Origin: UBA8296 sp031581145
GTDB taxonomy: Bacteria > Bacteroidota > Rhodothermia > Balneolales > Balneolaceae
Assembly: GCA_031581145.1 (NCBI GenBank)
Contig: JAVLBP010000005.1
Location: forward strand, 26,767-90,766
Length of the DNA stretch: 64,000 bases
Direction of reading: 5' to 3'
Under the pieces are notes generated by a model. The model did no database searches. It had not been told where the DNA came from and was given only the letters and a program-made list of their open reading frames with translations. Shown here piece by piece: positions 52,528 through 61,893 of this stretch. Within the stretch, counting starts at the first letter, position 1; every line of letters begins with the position of its first letter. A program made the translations under genes and the position numbers.

Positions 52528-53427
52528 GTGAATCAAACCATCCCTAGACATGAACGATCGTTGCACAAATCGGTTCCTGATGCATCACAGCCGATTGCGG
52601 CCATTCGAGAAGAGGAGTTGGGATCAGATGGTCGTCTAAAACGTGTAGACACACTTTTTTTAAATAATAAGGAGTGCCCATTTCAGTGTGTGATGTGCGA
52701 CCTGTGGAAACACACGCTGGACGAGCCCACTCCACAAGGGGCGATTGTCCATCAAATAGACGTTGCACTGTCGACTCTCCCATCCGATGGCGAGGTCATT
52801 AAACTCTACAATAGTGGTAATTTTTTTGATCGCAAAGCCATCCCGCCTGAGGACTATCCAGAGATTTGTGCTCGAATTGCTCGCTATGAACGGGTCATTC
52901 TCGAAAATCATCCAAAGTTATGTGATGATCGAGTGCTTTCCTTCACAAAGCATTTACCATCTACGACTCGTGTGGAACTTGCTTTAGGAGTAGAGACAGT
53001 CCATCCACAATGGCTGGAAGGATTGAACAAATCGATGACCCTTACAGATATCGAGCGTGCTGTACAATGGGCGCATGCCCAAGCGTTTGACGTACGAGCG
53101 TTTTTGTTGTTACATGCTCCAACGATTTCTAAACGTCATGAGGCTATGCAAGAGGTCTCATTGGACCAACGCCGTGATTGGACGCTAAAATCAGTAAAAT
53201 GGGTTCAAGACATGGGGTTTACAGCGGCTACACTCATTCCACTTCGACCCGACTTACTACCAGAAGGGGCAGGCGAAGCGCCGACTCTGCAAGAAGTCGA
53301 ATGGACGGCAATAGCAGCGAAAAAAATCGCTGATCGCATGCGTCTTTTTGTAGATTGTTGGGATATGGATCCATCTGAACTCCTCAAGACCATCAATTCT
53401 CAGCCACCTAAAACCCAAACCTGTTGA
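52528..53427 (+). CDS. Radical SAM protein (Elp3/RaSEA-like)
   Basis: A 299-residue radical SAM protein starting at GTG 52528, 13 bases after the AsnB-like gene. The cluster motif is ECPFQCVMCDLWKH near 50 (C-x3-C-x2-C) and is followed by an IKLYNSGNFFDRKAIP strand-loop near 90. VELALGVETVHPQWLEGLNKSMTL near 150 is the GxE/Elp3-like segment. It resembles the TIGR01210/RaSEA-type family by these segments, but without the tRNA-modification partners. No extra Fe-S cysteine cluster is visible apart from the last residue. The reaction is unknown. It overlaps the next gene by TTGA, so translation is coupled. Confidence 0.85.
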   Translation: MNQTIPRHERSLHKSVPDASQPIAAIREEELGSDGRLKRVDTLFLNNKECPFQCVMCDLWKHTLDEPTPQGAIVHQIDVALSTLPSDGEVIKLYNSGNFFDRKAIPPEDYPEICARIARYERVILENHPKLCDDRVLSFTKHLPSTTRVELALGVETVHPQWLEGLNKSMTLTDIERAVQWAHAQAFDVRAFLLLHAPTISKRHEAMQEVSLDQRRDWTLKSVKWVQDMGFTAATLIPLRPDLLPEGAGEAPTLQEVEWTAIAAKKIADRMRLFVDCWDMDPSELLKTINSQPPKTQTC

Positions 53428-55007
53428 AACACCCAAAAAGCTTTGATGTTGTCATTGTTGGTTCCGGTTTTGCAGGGTCCTTGGCGGCGTCTGCCTTGCA
53501 AAAACAGGGAAAATCGGTTTTGCTGGTCGACAAGGGGAGTCATCCACGATTTGCTGTTGGGGAGTCTTCAACACCGCTGGCAGACATGTCGCTTCGTAGG
53601 ATTGCGGCTCGCTATGACCTGCCATGGTTAGAACCTCTCTCACGCTTTGGGTCATGGCAAAAAAAGTATCCAACATTGTTATGTGGTCGGAAGCGTGGTT
53701 TCACCTACGTATTTCATGGTAAAAATCACGAGAAGAATCCTTTTTTGGTGGCTGCGAGCTCATCCAACGAATCCTCTGACACACAATGGTTCCGTCAAGA
53801 TGTAGATCGATTTTTGTGTGATCGGGCAAAAGATGAAGGGGTCACGTTCTGGGATTTTACCGAAGTCCTTTTTTGTGAGCGACAGTCAGCCACTCCAGGC
53901 CGTGAGGCTCAAAGGAGGTGGCAGGTCACACTAATGAACAAACTCGGTATTCAGCCGATTTATACAGATTGGATTTTGGACGCCACCGGGAGTGGTGAAT
54001 TCTCTTCCCACCATTTTGACCTTCAGCATTCATCGGACGGATTTAAGACGCATACCTCAGCTATTTATACCCATTTTGAGGAGATGCCATTATGGTTCCA
54101 TCAACCCAACGAGTATACGTATCCGCCTGACTTTTCAGCTCTTCATCATATGTTGGATGAAGGTTGGATTTGGATGCTTCGTTTTGAAAACCAACGACTC
54201 AGTGTGGGCTTGGTTCTTGAGGGCGTATCCAATCCTAGTAAGGAGCAGTGGGCCCAAAAAGAGCAGTGGGACCCAAAAGAGCAGTGGGATCAAGTGGTTG
54301 CTCGTTATCCCGAGCTTGAAGGTTTTCTGTTGGGTAGGACGCAATCTGCTGATTTACCCGCACAATGGATGACGACAGGTCGACTTCAACGTCGCGCAAA
54401 TGCAGCGGTGGGAGATGGCTGGGTGTTGCTTCCACATTCTTATGGCTTTGTGGACCCTATGCACAGTACCGGAATTGCCCATACGCTTCATGGAGTCGAG
54501 CAAGTGGTGGATGCGTTGCTCATGGACGATAGTGCCTCGCAAACAAAGCGACTAGAATCATACCAAAAAGCACTCAAAAAGGAGATTGAGCTCATAGACA
54601 ATGTCGTTGCACTATCCTTGCGAACCCGTCATTATCCTGCCTTATTCAAAGCTGCCACGATGGCGTACTTCGTTTGCACTGTCGCGGCTGAGCGAGAGAT
54701 GATCCAACAGACTCAGTATTCTACAACCAAGGCCACTCTGGTTGATGAATCTGTTCACAGAATCCCATCTTTTTTGGGTGCTGATCGAGAAGATCTTCAA
54801 GTAATGACAAGAGATGTGTGGAAGAGAGTATCCTCTATGACACTCAAACCAGATGAAATGCCGGATGAAGAGAGGATCCGCGCCGCTGTCCAAGATGTGA
54901 TTGAGCTAATTCAACCCTTTGATACTATAGGCTTATTTGATTACAACAACGAGCTCGACCAGTGGGTCGTTAAAACCGAGATACCTCACACGGCGGTCTC
55001 ACTGTAG
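53424..55007 (+). CDS. FAD-dependent oxidoreductase (tryptophan-halogenase/geranylgeranyl-reductase-like)
   Basis: A 527-residue flavoprotein with TTG start at 53424, overlapping the radical SAM stop (TTGA). The FAD site is VIVGSGFAGSLAASALQKQG near 10; GESSTPLADMSLRRIA near 47 is the halogenase-type GESxxP. WFRQDVDRFLCDRA lies near 130, DEGWIWMLRFENQRLSVGLV near 250 corresponds to the WxWxIP region but reads WIWMLRF, so halogenase activity is uncertain. SYGFVDPMHSTGIAHTLHG near 340 is the second FAD segment. A six-residue KEQWxQ repeat (54243-54296) lies near 275. It probably modifies the product of the two upstream enzymes. Confidence 0.85.
   Translation: MKHPKSFDVVIVGSGFAGSLAASALQKQGKSVLLVDKGSHPRFAVGESSTPLADMSLRRIAARYDLPWLEPLSRFGSWQKKYPTLLCGRKRGFTYVFHGKNHEKNPFLVAASSSNESSDTQWFRQDVDRFLCDRAKDEGVTFWDFTEVLFCERQSATPGREAQRRWQVTLMNKLGIQPIYTDWILDATGSGEFSSHHFDLQHSSDGFKTHTSAIYTHFEEMPLWFHQPNEYTYPPDFSALHHMLDEGWIWMLRFENQRLSVGLVLEGVSNPSKEQWAQKEQWDPKEQWDQVVARYPELEGFLLGRTQSADLPAQWMTTGRLQRRANAAVGDGWVLLPHSYGFVDPMHSTGIAHTLHGVEQVVDALLMDDSASQTKRLESYQKALKKEIELIDNVVALSLRTRHYPALFKAATMAYFVCTVAAEREMIQQTQYSTTKATLVDESVHRIPSFLGADREDLQVMTRDVWKRVSSMTLKPDEMPDEERIRAAVQDVIELIQPFDTIGLFDYNNELDQWVVKTEIPHTAVSL
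54243..54296 (+). repeat. 18-bp tandem repeat, 3 copies
   Basis: GAGCAGTGGGCCCAAAAA, GAGCAGTGGGACCCAAAA and GAGCAGTGGGATCAAGTG encode three KEQW-type hexapeptides inside the flavoenzyme. Frame is preserved. Confidence 0.9.
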
Positions 55008-56045
55008 TGGTTGGCTCTTCTGTCTTCCTTTACTTGCCATAGCCTGATCTTCCTTATCACGCCATCGAATTAGAAGACTAAACAAGCCGACACAAACGAT
55101 AAAGGCTCCCCCTAATGCCAAACCGATGGATGACGTCAAGGGGAGCAGGATAAAGGTACTCACAACCTCTAGCGCAATAAGAGAGAGTAAAAATCCAAGA
55201 AGCTGATCTCGTTTTAGTTTACTGCAAACCCATGCTCCGAGGGGTGCACCAAAAATCACGACAGGAACCGCACTTAGCCAATAGTTCACCACCTGAGGTT
55301 CTATCGTGCCTGCAAAGAGATGCCACCCAAATCCAAAAACGGAGAGTAGGCCCATCAGCACGACCGTTGTGGGGGTACTTACTTTTTCATCCAGACCAAT
55401 TCTCAACGTGAGATAAATAAAAACGACCATATCTATGCCAACACCGACTGTTGATGTAATGGCACCGCCTAGTACCCCAGCAATGATCACCTGTAGACGC
55501 TGTTTTGAGGACAATTGGACCAATTCTTGACGACGAGCATGGGGTGATCCCCATCGATTCCACACCAAAAAAATCCCAAAGATTGCGGTGACAAACGTGA
55601 ACAACCATTTTGGAAAGGGATCGGGAATGGCTAAGGCTAAAGACCCTAGTGAAAACCCCAACATGCCACCTATGAGTCCGAATTGTATGACAGGCCAGGA
55701 GACAGGGATTCTACGTAACCAGATCACGAGACCAGCCATAGTCATGCCAATCGATTGAATCATTAAAGAAAAAATCCGAGCATCTGCAGAGGGGATCCCA
55801 AGCACTTTGGTAAAGACTGGAAACGCCACGGCCCCGCCACCCTCAGACGTTGCCCCTGCGACAAAAGATCCAAAGACCATCGTTAGTGACACACGCCATT
55901 GTGCCAGAACCGATGCCCAGTTACTTAGTTGAATGACCAAAATGACCCAACTAGCTAGTACAAACAAGACAGCTAAAGGATACCCCCATGGCTGAATGTG
56001 ATGTCTAGATATCAACGGTGCGTCAGAGGGCTCGGGTGTTGTCAT
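54999..56045 (-). CDS. TauE/SafE family (sulfite exporter-like) membrane protein
   Basis: A 348-residue membrane protein of the TauE/SafE family. A duplicated half-structure is visible: FGSFVAGATSEGGGAVAFPVFTKVLGI near 57 and GVLGGAITSTVGVGIDMVVFIYL near 190, each the GxxG-rich pore-type motif. About nine hydrophobic segments. Members export sulfite or other small organic anions. Here no sulfur-metabolism gene is adjacent. The stop overlaps the convergent flavoenzyme stop by nine bases, which is a geometric coincidence rather than evidence of shared function. Confidence 0.88.
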   Translation of the reverse strand: MTTPEPSDAPLISRHHIQPWGYPLAVLFVLASWVILVIQLSNWASVLAQWRVSLTMVFGSFVAGATSEGGGAVAFPVFTKVLGIPSADARIFSLMIQSIGMTMAGLVIWLRRIPVSWPVIQFGLIGGMLGFSLGSLALAIPDPFPKWLFTFVTAIFGIFLVWNRWGSPHARRQELVQLSSKQRLQVIIAGVLGGAITSTVGVGIDMVVFIYLTLRIGLDEKVSTPTTVVLMGLLSVFGFGWHLFAGTIEPQVVNYWLSAVPVVIFGAPLGAWVCSKLKRDQLLGFLLSLIALEVVSTFILLPLTSSIGLALGGAFIVCVGLFSLLIRWRDKEDQAMASKGRQKSQPLQ

Positions 56046-56192
56046 TGCAATAAAGTAATAATCTTCAACGAGGGTAAAGCTCCATTTTTGACAGGTATTA
56101 CGTATCTGTGAGCCAACTTGAATTATTGTTTGAAGGAAGCGCTTTTTTTTCGCACATTACCAAACCATTAACTAATCCTGTTTATCCGTCTT

Positions 56193-57221
56193 ATGAATCG
56201 AAAGAACTTCCTCAAAATTTCTACTTCAGGCGCTGCAGGTATTATGGCAATGCCACTTTGGATGCAGGCATGTTCTCCTGCTGGCGATTCAACCAGTAGT
56301 CAAGAGGCAAATGATCTGTTTTTTGATATTTCTCTAGCACAATGGTCTCTTCACAAAGAATTTTTTGGGCCATCGATGCGTAAGTCTAAGCAAGATTTCC
56401 TAGCGATGAGGAGTAAAGATCCAGAAAGTGTCATCCAAGGACGTGACCCGCTAGAATTTGCTTCCATCTCTCGCAATGAATTTGGTATTGACGCGATTGA
56501 ATTTGTCTCACAATTTTATCCTAAGATTAAGGGTGCTGATGATGATAAAATCAAAGCGCTAAAACAGCGATCAGATGATGAGGGGGTTCGCAACGTACTG
56601 ATAATGGTTGATTACGAAGGCGCTATGGGTGATCCTGATGAAAACGCCCGCCTCCAAGCAGTCCAAAACCATCAAAAATGGGTTGATGTTGCCAGCTACT
56701 TAGGATGTCATTCCATAAGAACCAATGCTCAAAGCTCAGGCACGAAGGAAGAACAAAAAGAGCTGGCTATGGATGGCCTTGCTAGACTCAGTGAATATGC
56801 TGCCAAGCAAGACATAAACGTACTTGTGGAAAACCATGGTGGAATTAGCTCCAATGGGGAATGGTTAGCGTCGGTCATTGCAGGTGTTAATATGGATAAT
56901 TGTGGAACACTTCCTGACTTTGGCAATTTCCGTATTAGTCCATACGAGTCGGACGAAGAAATCCTTTACGACACATATAAAGGAATTGAGGAATTGATGC
57001 CTTATGCTAAAGGTGTTAGTGCAAAATCCAATTTCTTTGACGAGGAAGGCAATGAAAGAAATTTGGACTACGAGCGGATTTTAAACATTGTCAATGAAGC
57101 TGGCTATACCGGATACATTGGCATCGAATACGAGGGTGGGGATCTAAGCGAGGCTGATGGAATAAACGCAACCTTGGATTTGCTCAGACGTGCTGGCAAA
57201 AAAGTGACAGAGACAACATAA
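56193..57221 (+). CDS. Exported sugar isomerase/epimerase-like TIM barrel
   Basis: A 342-residue TIM-barrel protein with a leader (MNRKNFLKISTSGAAGIMAM) and a lipobox-like LWMQACS, so it is probably an exported lipoprotein. ISLAQWSLHKEFF near 45, DAIEFVSQFYPK near 92, SIRTNAQSSG near 178, VLVENHGGISSNG near 216, GTLPDFGNFRIS near 246 and GYIGIEYEGG near 310 match the AP-endonuclease-2 superfamily. First gene of a six-kb sugar operon. The periplasmic location sets it apart from the cytosolic homologue at 50059-51120. Confidence 0.87.
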   Translation: MNRKNFLKISTSGAAGIMAMPLWMQACSPAGDSTSSQEANDLFFDISLAQWSLHKEFFGPSMRKSKQDFLAMRSKDPESVIQGRDPLEFASISRNEFGIDAIEFVSQFYPKIKGADDDKIKALKQRSDDEGVRNVLIMVDYEGAMGDPDENARLQAVQNHQKWVDVASYLGCHSIRTNAQSSGTKEEQKELAMDGLARLSEYAAKQDINVLVENHGGISSNGEWLASVIAGVNMDNCGTLPDFGNFRISPYESDEEILYDTYKGIEELMPYAKGVSAKSNFFDEEGNERNLDYERILNIVNEAGYTGYIGIEYEGGDLSEADGINATLDLLRRAGKKVTETT

Positions 57222-57259
57222 TATCATAAGTTGTTGTCTTAAAGATTACGTTCTGCATC

Positions 57260-58663
57260 ATGAGTGATATACACAACAAAGGGTCATCAAGAAAAGAGTT
57301 TCTTCGTCGAGTAGGTTTCGGTGCAGTTGGAGCTGCAACGTTCCCTTTCGTTGCAACAGCGAAGAGGACTTCAGGTGATAGACCCATTGAACAGCTTTCA
57401 AATCAACAATGGGGGGGCTCCAAAGAGATGATACGCTTTGGTTTGATTGGAGCAGGGTGGCAAGGACAAGGGGATTTGTCAGTTGCATTGCGCCATGACG
57501 GGACCTCTGTCACCGCGGCGTGTGATTTGTACCAGAGTCGCCTCAACAAGTGTAAAGAGACATGGGGTCAAGATTTATATACGACTCAAAAGTATGAGGA
57601 GGTGCTTGAGCGTGATGACGTAGATGCAGTGATTATTGCAACATCAGATCATTGGCATGAGCGAATCGCTGTGGAAGCCATGCAAGCTGGAAAAGCTGTA
57701 TATCTTGAAAAGCCGATGGTGCAACATATAGATGAGGGTGACAACATTATTCAGACATCAGACAGGACGGGCGTGCCGTTCCAGGTTGGCTCTCAAAGAA
57801 CCAGCTCTATACTTTTTGAAAAGGTCCGTGATTTAGTCCAAGATGGAGCAATTGGCACATTAAATTTTGTAGAAGGGTACTGGGATCGATTCTCTGCGAT
57901 TGGCGCGTGGCAATATTCGATTCCGCCTAGTGCCTCAACGAATAACATTGATTGGCAAAGATATCGTAAAGGCATGCCAAATAAGCCGTTTGACGCGAAG
58001 GAGTTTTTCCGATGGAGAAACTATGATGACTATGGTACTGGGGTCGCTGGTGATCTGTTTGTTCACTTATTCTCTGGCCTTCATATGATATTAGACAGTA
58101 AGGGTCCTAACTCTATTATGGCCACAGGAGGGCTGCGATATTGGCATGACGGACGTGATGCAGAAGATGTTGTACTAGGGCTTTACGATTACAAAGAATC
58201 AGCTTCACACCCGCCGTTCTCTATGGCACTTAGAGTCAACTTTGCAGACGGGTCAGGCGGTGGCTCCAAAACACGTCTTGTCGGAGATGAGGGTGAGATT
58301 ACGATTAACTGGGGTGATGTGACTCTGCGTAAATCAAAGATGGATGAGCGACCCGGTATGACGACAGGAAGCATGGGTGCGTCTGTGCAGGAAGAGTACG
58401 AAGCTTGGTATGCTGAGGCCTATCCTGAAACTCGGGCTCAGATTATCAATCCACGTGAATTTGTTTATAGAGCGCCCGAAGGTTACAATGATGTCTATGA
58501 CCATTTTGGGTATCTGCTTCGAGCAATTCGTGAAGGAATCCCCGTTGTTCAAGAGGCGAATTTTGGATTACGAGCTGCGGCGCCCGCACTACTGACATCC
58601 CAAGCACTACGTAACAAGTCCATCATCTCATGGGATCCTGAACAGATGAAGGTGACGACCTAA
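57260..58663 (+). CDS. Exported Gfo/Idh/MocA family oxidoreductase
   Basis: A 467-residue Gfo/Idh/MocA protein with a leader (SSRKEFLRRVGFGAVGAATF) of Tat type, short on the second arginine. The Rossmann start is FGLIGAGWQGQGDL near 60 and YLEKPMVQHIDEGD near 151 is the EKP motif. The C-terminal domain includes YGTGVAGDLFVHLFSGLHMI near 256. In known members, leader-bearing versions work in the periplasm with tightly bound cofactor. It follows the TIM-barrel gene by 38 bases. It would reduce or oxidise a 3-keto-sugar, or rearrange it, in the same route as the GMC enzyme downstream. Confidence 0.88.
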   Translation: MSDIHNKGSSRKEFLRRVGFGAVGAATFPFVATAKRTSGDRPIEQLSNQQWGGSKEMIRFGLIGAGWQGQGDLSVALRHDGTSVTAACDLYQSRLNKCKETWGQDLYTTQKYEEVLERDDVDAVIIATSDHWHERIAVEAMQAGKAVYLEKPMVQHIDEGDNIIQTSDRTGVPFQVGSQRTSSILFEKVRDLVQDGAIGTLNFVEGYWDRFSAIGAWQYSIPPSASTNNIDWQRYRKGMPNKPFDAKEFFRWRNYDDYGTGVAGDLFVHLFSGLHMILDSKGPNSIMATGGLRYWHDGRDAEDVVLGLYDYKESASHPPFSMALRVNFADGSGGGSKTRLVGDEGEITINWGDVTLRKSKMDERPGMTTGSMGASVQEEYEAWYAEAYPETRAQIINPREFVYRAPEGYNDVYDHFGYLLRAIREGIPVVQEANFGLRAAAPALLTSQALRNKSIISWDPEQMKVTT

Positions 58664-58700
58664 TTTATCTTACAAATGACCTCTAACAAATAATCTCAAA

Positions 58701-59471
58701 ATGAACATAAGACCTAGACCTATGAAATATATCTTATCAATAGTGGCACTTGGACTTCTTGGAACGTCTTGCAATATGCCTGATCAAGAAAATACGATGG
58801 AGTCAAACTCTATGGCGCACAATACACTCACGGAACAAGAAATCACGGATGGATGGGAACTTCTATTTGATGGTGAATCCATGGACCATTGGCGTGTCTA
58901 TAATCAAGAAGGCATCCCAGCGGGTTGGGTTGTGGAGGACGGGGCAATGGTATTCGATCCAGAACAACGAAACGACCAATATGGGCTCGACATTATCACA
59001 AAAGAGACCTATGGTGATTTTGAATTGAAGCTTGAATGGTGGCTCTCCGAAGGGGGTAATAGTGGCATCTTCTATCATGTCATAGAGCAGGAGGACAAAG
59101 CGCTGTATTGGTCAGGCCCTGAAATGCAGATTCTCGACAATGAAAACCATCCTGATGCCGATCAGGGTGTTGATGGAAATCGTAAAGCGGGTTCATTGTA
59201 TGACCTAATTCCAGCAGTCCCTCAAAATGCGAAACCTTACGGTGAATGGAACAGTGTTAAGATTGTTGCCAAAGGAGATGTGATTGAGCACTGGCAAAAT
59301 GGAGAAATGGTGCTCAGCTTTGATCGCTCTACGGAAGAATGGAAAAACCTTGTGGCAGGTAGCAAGTTTGCACCGCACCCTGAATTTGGAACGGCTGCTG
59401 AGGGACATATTGCTCTGCAAGACCACGGCGACCTCGTAAAATTTAGAAATCTTAAGATCCGCTCACTTTAA
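58701..59471 (+). CDS. DUF1080 lipoprotein (3-keto-disaccharide hydrolase-type)
   Basis: A 256-residue lipoprotein. The leader ends in a lipobox (LLGTSC near residue 25); the ATG at 58722 (MKYILSIV) is an alternative start giving a more typical signal peptide. The DUF1080 jelly-roll fold shows GWELLFDGESMDHWRVYN near 50, ITKETYGDFELKLEWWLSEGGNSGIFYHV near 100-125 and EWNSVKIVAKGDVIEHWQNGE near 180. In characterised members DUF1080 proteins cleave 3-keto-glycosides made by a GMC-type dehydrogenase, and this gene directly precedes one by a one-base overlap. Confidence 0.9.
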   Translation: MNIRPRPMKYILSIVALGLLGTSCNMPDQENTMESNSMAHNTLTEQEITDGWELLFDGESMDHWRVYNQEGIPAGWVVEDGAMVFDPEQRNDQYGLDIITKETYGDFELKLEWWLSEGGNSGIFYHVIEQEDKALYWSGPEMQILDNENHPDADQGVDGNRKAGSLYDLIPAVPQNAKPYGEWNSVKIVAKGDVIEHWQNGEMVLSFDRSTEEWKNLVAGSKFAPHPEFGTAAEGHIALQDHGDLVKFRNLKIRSL

Positions 59472-61168
59472 TGAACATTAACGGACAAGCTAAACAGGAT
59501 ATGACCTACGATGCGATTGTCGTAGGCTCAGGGATGAGTGGCGGATGGTCAGCCAAAGAGCTCACAGAAAGGGGGCTCAAAACCTTGGTGTTGGAACGCG
59601 GTCGCAATGTTGAGCACGTCAAGGATTACCCAACGATGAACCTTGACCCTTGGGAGCTTCCACCCAATGATGATATCCCATACGAGGAAAAAAAGAATTA
59701 CAAGAAGCAGCAACTCGTTTACAATTTTGGGGAATCAACAAAGCATTGGTGGGTAAAAGATGTAGACCAACCATATGAGGAAAAGGAGCGTTTTGACTGG
59801 ATTCGTGGATATCATGTAGGGGGACGATCTATAATGTGGGGGCGTGTCACGCTACGTCTATCACAGATGGATTTTGAAGCCAATCTCAAAGATGGGTATG
59901 GTGTAGATTGGCCTATTCGATATGATGATATTGCTCCATGGTATTCCTATGTCGAGAAATTTGCTGGCATAAGTGGTCAAGCTGAAGGGTTGCCGCAACT
60001 TCCTGACAGTGAATTCTTGCCACCGATGGAGCTATCCTGTGTGGAAAAAGAGCTTAAAAAAACCATGAAGGAGAAGTTCGGCCGTGTGTTGACTAATATC
60101 CGATTGGCTAATCTGACAAAACCTCATAATGGGCGAGGACAGTGCATGACACGAAATCTTTGCGCACGAGGATGTCCATATGGGGCTTACTTTAGTTCTA
60201 ATGCTGCTACACTTCCAGCGGCCGCTGCCACAGGTAATTTGACGATGAGACCACACTCCATTGTCCACTCTTTGGAGTATGATGACTCCACAGGCAAAGT
60301 TTCTGGAGTCAATGTGATCGATGAACTTACCGGTGACATGCTCACCTTCCATTCAAAGATTGTCTTTTTGAATGCATCCACTGTAGGAACAGCCATGATT
60401 TTGATGAACTCAACATCTGACAGATTCCCAAATGGACTGGGAAATGATTCAGATCAAGTCGGACGAAACGTCATGGATCACCATTTCTTGGTAGGAGCTG
60501 ATGGTGTCGTTGAGGGGTATGAGGATCAATATTACTGGGGCCGTCGTCCTGGAGGGTATTATGTACCCCGTTTTCGCAACGTAGGTGCTGACAAACGTGA
60601 TTACGTTCGTGGCTTTGGATATCAAGGGAACAGTAGCCGCCAAGGTTGGGGCCGCGCTATTGCCGAATTAGCCATGGGGCAACATCTTAAAGATTTTGCT
60701 GCAAACCCGGGTCCATGGACCATTGGGTTGTTGGGCTTTGGAGAAATTTTACCCTATGAGGATAATCGTGTGACCATTAATCAAGACAAGTTGGATAAGT
60801 GGGGATTGCCCACACCTGTGTTTGATGTCAAAATTCGTGAAAACGAGTTCAAGATGCGTGAAGATATGGCTAATGATGCTGCGGAGATGTTGGAAGCTAT
60901 GGGTGTAAAAAATGTAAATCCATACGATTATACATATGCACCAGGGTTAGGTATTCATGAAATGGGCACTGCCAGGATGGGACGTGATCCAAAGACCTCT
61001 GTTCTTAACAAATGGAATCAAATTCATGACGTTCCGAATGTCTTCATCACCGACGGGTCATGCATGGCCTCTTCTGGTTGTCAGAATCCATCGTTAACCT
61101 ATATGGCGTTATCGGCGAGAGCAGCTAATTATGCCGCAGATCAACTTGAAAAAGGAGAACTATCATGA
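59471..61168 (+). CDS. GMC-type oxidoreductase (glycoside 3-dehydrogenase-like)
   Basis: A 565-residue GMC flavoenzyme. The FAD site VVGSGMSGGWSAKELTERG lies near 17, GRSIMWGRVTLRLS near 118, GQCMTRNLCARGCPYG near 222 with the Cys-rich loop, GLGIHEMGTARMG near 495 (catalytic His), and SSGCQNPSLTYMALSARAANYA near 535. The Cys-rich insert and neighbour pattern match glycoside 3-dehydrogenase large subunits that work with a gluconate 2-dehydrogenase subunit-3-like partner. It overlaps the DUF1080 gene by one base and the next gene by four (ATGA). Confidence 0.9.
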   Translation: MNINGQAKQDMTYDAIVVGSGMSGGWSAKELTERGLKTLVLERGRNVEHVKDYPTMNLDPWELPPNDDIPYEEKKNYKKQQLVYNFGESTKHWWVKDVDQPYEEKERFDWIRGYHVGGRSIMWGRVTLRLSQMDFEANLKDGYGVDWPIRYDDIAPWYSYVEKFAGISGQAEGLPQLPDSEFLPPMELSCVEKELKKTMKEKFGRVLTNIRLANLTKPHNGRGQCMTRNLCARGCPYGAYFSSNAATLPAAAATGNLTMRPHSIVHSLEYDDSTGKVSGVNVIDELTGDMLTFHSKIVFLNASTVGTAMILMNSTSDRFPNGLGNDSDQVGRNVMDHHFLVGADGVVEGYEDQYYWGRRPGGYYVPRFRNVGADKRDYVRGFGYQGNSSRQGWGRAIAELAMGQHLKDFAANPGPWTIGLLGFGEILPYEDNRVTINQDKLDKWGLPTPVFDVKIRENEFKMREDMANDAAEMLEAMGVKNVNPYDYTYAPGLGIHEMGTARMGRDPKTSVLNKWNQIHDVPNVFITDGSCMASSGCQNPSLTYMALSARAANYAADQLEKGELS

Positions 61169-61785
61169 GACACGAGGAGGGCAATCAGTCAATGAACGAG
61201 ACGCAGGTTATTTCTAGAAAAGAAGCTTTGAAGCGCGCAGGTCTTATGATGGGCGGTTTTGTATTCGCTCCAGCAATCACAGGTGTTTTGAATGGGTGTA
61301 CCCCTCAAGCTGGAGAGTGGACACCTGTGGCATTTGATGCGGATCAAGCAGCAACGATTAAAGCGTTTGTTGATACGATCTTTCCTGAAACCGATACCCC
61401 ATCTGCATCACAAGCGGGGATTCCAGGGTATATTGATGAGCTATTAACCCGAAATTCCTCACCAGAAGATCAAGAAGAATTCACCTCAGAGCTTTCTACC
61501 TTTATGACTCAATCCGAAGCAGACTTGGGAACTCCATTTTTTGAAGCAGATGCTGAAATGCAGCACGAATACTTGATGGATATTCATAAAACTGCGTCAG
61601 GTCAGGGAGAGTCATTAAAAGAGACGTCAATCCCTAACTTTTTCATGAAAATGAAGTCAATGACTGTGGTGGGGTATTTCACCTCAGAACCTGGTGCAAC
61701 ACAAGTTCTGAGATACGCGCCAATTCCAGGCCCATATCGTGGATGTGTTCCACTGGAGGAGGTAGGTCGTACATGGGCTACGTAG
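61165..61785 (+). CDS. Gluconate 2-dehydrogenase subunit 3-like protein
   Basis: A 206-residue protein. An ATGA overlap with the GMC gene supports the start at 61165 (an ATG at 61192 is the alternative). The leader region (ISRKEALKRAGLMMGGFVFAP) ends in a lipobox-like GVLNGC near 47. The core domain includes IKAFVDTIFPETDTPSASQAGIPGYIDELL near 68 and a conserved C-terminal YFTSEPGATQVLRY near 170. The family forms the small, secretion-assisting subunit of membrane-bound GMC dehydrogenases, which fits the gene order here exactly. Confidence 0.9.
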   Translation: MRHEEGNQSMNETQVISRKEALKRAGLMMGGFVFAPAITGVLNGCTPQAGEWTPVAFDADQAATIKAFVDTIFPETDTPSASQAGIPGYIDELLTRNSSPEDQEEFTSELSTFMTQSEADLGTPFFEADAEMQHEYLMDIHKTASGQGESLKETSIPNFFMKMKSMTVVGYFTSEPGATQVLRYAPIPGPYRGCVPLEEVGRTWAT

Positions 61786-61893
61786 TCATAAAGTGAAGTT
61801 GAATGGAATAACTTAGTGAAACGGAAAGTTATTTTTTTGGGAATTACATGTTCACATTTTAGAGGTGGATAATTTCAATTCTTTGGCCCCTTC

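Noticed and set aside
53400..53430. Frameshift joining the radical SAM and flavoenzyme genes
   Set aside because: The radical SAM frame ends normally in TGA, and the flavoenzyme starts with TTG directly before its FAD motif; a TTGA overlap explains the arrangement.
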